This document shows, piece by piece, positions 5,691 to 7,161 of a DNA stretch of 7,161 bases. Made by a program: the position numbers and the translations under genes. The notes beneath the pieces are model-generated. The model was not told the origin of the DNA. It did not search any database and worked only from the letters and a program-made list of their open reading frames with translations. The stretch lies in the NCBI GenBank assembly GCA_030039095.1, contig JASHQP010000767.1, positions 1 through 7,161 on the forward strand. Reading direction: 5' to 3'. Position 1 is the stretch's first letter; each line of letters begins with the position of its first letter. Source of the DNA: Streptosporangiaceae bacterium (GTDB lineage Bacteria; Actinomycetota; Actinomycetes; Streptosporangiales; Streptosporangiaceae).

Positions 5691-7123
5691 CGCAGGTTTC
5701 CCGGTCCACCCCACCGCCCGCGATCCCGCCGCTCCCGCCCTGGTCGACCTTGCCCGGCCCGCCGCATCAGCACGCCGGAGCGTCCGGGCCCCATCCAGGG
5801 CTGCCACGGACCCCGTCCGGGCTCGGCGATGCCCGGCTGCGCCGGGGCGTCGCGGAGATCCTCGCGATGGTCGCGGACCGGCTGCAGGACGGCGCCAGCC
5901 AGGACGTGGCGCTGCCGCTGATCGGTGACGCCGTCCGCGCCTGGGCGGAGCGGCAGGTCAGGTCCGGAGCCCCGGTGCTCTCGCCGGCCGACAGGGAGGC
6001 TCTGGCCCAGGCGGTCTACGACCAGCGCTACGGGCTCGGGCCGCTGGCCGGCTACCTGCGGGATCCACAGGTGGAGAACGTGGACGTGAACGGCTGCGAC
6101 GAGGTCTGGGTAACGTACGCGACCGGGGAGCGGGTGATCGGGCCCCCGGTGGCGGCCAGCGACGACGAGCTGATCGGGATGATCCGCAACTGGGCCGCGC
6201 GCGGCGGGCAGACAGCGCGCGATTTCTCTGCTGCCTCGCCGCTGGTCAGCGTCGCGCTCGCGGGCGGCGCCCGGATGACGGCCACGATGGCGGTCACCCC
6301 CCGGCCATGCGTGTCGATGCGCAGGCACGGGCAGCTCGACGTCACCCTGGGCAGGCTGATCCAGCTCGGCACGATGGACGTGACGCTGGCGAGCTTCCTC
6401 GCCGCGGCGGTGCGGTCCCGCTGCAACATCATCGTCACCGGCGGGGTGAACGCCGGGAAGACCACGCTGCTGCGCGGGCTCGCCTCGGAGATCCCGCCCG
6501 GCGAGCGGGTGGCCACCCTGGAGTCGGAGTACGAGCTGTTCCTGCACGGCACCCAGCAGCACCCGGACGTGATCGCGTTCGAGGCGCGGGAGCCGAACTC
6601 CGAAGGGGCCGGCGGCATATCCCTGCACGACCTGATCGCGCACGCGCTGCGGCACAACCCGCAGCGGATCCTGGTCGGCGAGGTCCGGCGCGGCGAGATC
6701 ATGCCGATGCTGGAGGCGATGAACTCGGGCCAGGAGGGCTCGATGTGCACGCTGCACGCCAACTCGCCGGGGGAGGCGTTCGACCGGATCCTCATCCTCG
6801 GCCTGCGTGGCGGGCTCAGCCTGGCCGAGCGCGCGATTCACATCCTCGTCGGCATGGCGGTCGACCTGGTCGTGCACGTGCGCAAGCGGCACGACGGGAC
6901 CCGGACGCTGCGCTACGTGTCCGAGGTTCTCGAGGTGATGCCGCCGGGCGACACCGAGCGCCCGGCGGTCAACCGGCTGTTCCTGCCCGAAGGGCCGGAC
7001 GGGCGGGCCATCGCCGCGCACACCCCCTCGCCGCGGCTGATGGCCAGGCTCGCCGCCGCGGGCTTCGACCCCGGCCTGCTGGATCGCCAGCGGGCCATGG
7101 TGCAGCCGGGAGGATGGCGATGA
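5687..7123 (+). CDS. CpaF/TadA-type secretion ATPase
   Basis: 478 residues. It is a cytoplasmic hexameric ATPase that would drive assembly of a Tad/Flp pilus or a type II secretion-like system. A Pro-rich, probably disordered tail (1-45) precedes the N-terminal domain (about 50-240), which contains YGLGPLAGYLRDPQVENVDV, a hallmark of CpaF proteins. The catalytic domain shows Walker A TGGVNAGKTT (251-260, Lys258), an acidic box ATLESEYEL (276-284), Walker B RILVGEVRRGE (327-337, Glu332) and a His box GSMCTLHANS (351-360, His357). All key catalytic positions are present. The acidic box has Glu-Ser-Glu where many relatives read Glu-Asp. ATG 5687 overlaps the previous stop as ATGA; the frame is open back to ATG 5648, which would add 13 residues inside the upstream gene. 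It is followed by a membrane-protein start, as tadB follows tadA. Confidence 0.93.
   Translation: MTQVSRSTPPPAIPPLPPWSTLPGPPHQHAGASGPHPGLPRTPSGLGDARLRRGVAEILAMVADRLQDGASQDVALPLIGDAVRAWAERQVRSGAPVLSPADREALAQAVYDQRYGLGPLAGYLRDPQVENVDVNGCDEVWVTYATGERVIGPPVAASDDELIGMIRNWAARGGQTARDFSAASPLVSVALAGGARMTATMAVTPRPCVSMRRHGQLDVTLGRLIQLGTMDVTLASFLAAAVRSRCNIIVTGGVNAGKTTLLRGLASEIPPGERVATLESEYELFLHGTQQHPDVIAFEAREPNSEGAGGISLHDLIAHALRHNPQRILVGEVRRGEIMPMLEAMNSGQEGSMCTLHANSPGEAFDRILILGLRGGLSLAERAIHILVGMAVDLVVHVRKRHDGTRTLRYVSEVLEVMPPGDTERPAVNRLFLPEGPDGRAIAAHTPSPRLMARLAAAGFDPGLLDRQRAMVQPGGWR
7108..7113 (+). promoter_or_regulatory. Ribosome binding site of the gene after the ATPase
   Basis: GGGAGG lies 6 nt before ATG 7120 and abuts the alternative ATG 7114. 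It is the clearest Shine-Dalgarno inside the operon. It points to ATG 7120, which overlaps the ATPase stop, as the likely start, with its own loading site in addition to coupling. Confidence 0.6.
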
Positions 7124-7161
7124 TGCTGCTCGCCGCCCTCGCCGGCGGGCTGATCGCGGCC
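7120..7161 (+). CDS. Start of a hydrophobic membrane protein, probably TadB-like (3' end cut by the window)
   Basis: Only 14 codons are visible, reading MMLLAALAGGLIAA, which is the beginning of a transmembrane helix. It overlaps the ATPase stop, and GGGAGG sits 6 nt upstream. In Tad loci the gene after the ATPase normally encodes TadB, an inner-membrane platform protein with a T2SSF domain, and a hydrophobic N-terminus fits. The sequence itself shows only that the product starts hydrophobic. The TadB identity is inferred from gene order. Confidence 0.5.
   Translation, partial: MMLLAALAGGLIAA

Noticed and set aside
4877..7021. Minus-strand open frame of 714 codons opposite the TadZ- and ATPase-like genes
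   Set aside because: It shows no domain resemblance and a composition typical of an antisense shadow. The plus-strand frames carry intact family motifs.
1..7161. CRISPR array, tRNA, rRNA, transposase or insertion sequence
   Set aside because: I saw no regularly spaced repeats, no RNA gene signatures, no transposase motifs and no terminal inverted repeats on either strand.

Overview
The window is very G+C-rich DNA whose codons mostly end in G or C. The gene families point to a high-GC actinomycete. I would guess a Streptosporangiales-like or streptomycete-like genome, but the sequence does not fix the genus. Nearly all of it is covered by two divergent transcription units separated by one intergenic region of about 594 bp.

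Left part (minus strand, 2057 down to the window edge): one long open frame encodes an APC-superfamily permease of the KimA type, a proton-coupled, c-di-AMP-controlled high-affinity K+ importer in Bacillus. It has a C-terminal universal-stress-protein-like cytoplasmic domain. Its stop codon lies beyond base 1, so the last residues are missing.

Middle (2058-2651): there is no convincing gene. The part next to the permease is as GC-rich as the genes. The part next to the right-hand operon is clearly more AT-rich. It holds a perfect 11-bp direct repeat with a 17-bp period directly upstream of a TTGACA element, many TTCGC pentamers and two small hairpins. I read it as the shared control region of the two units.

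Right part (plus strand, 2652 to the end): six genes are packed head to tail, each overlapping the next by 4 bp (13 bp for the first pair). In order they encode a lipoprotein of unknown function, a secreted six-cysteine protein of unknown function, a single-pass membrane protein with an SAF domain (CpaB/RcpC-like), a MinD/ParA-like protein with a degenerate P-loop (CpaE/TadZ-like), a CpaF/TadA-type secretion ATPase, and the first 14 codons of a hydrophobic protein at the position expected for TadB. This is the front half of a Tad/Flp-type (type IVc) pilus or type II secretion-like operon. The ATPase would power assembly, the TadZ-like protein would place or regulate it, and the SAF protein and the two exported proteins would act at or outside the membrane. 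Prepilin, prepilin peptidase, TadC and TadE/F-like genes would be expected further right but are not in the window.

The least understood pieces are the two exported proteins at the head of the operon, the lysine-free P-loop protein, and the repeat-bearing promoter region. The KimA-like and Tad-like assignments are firm at family level. Details of mechanism are inference.
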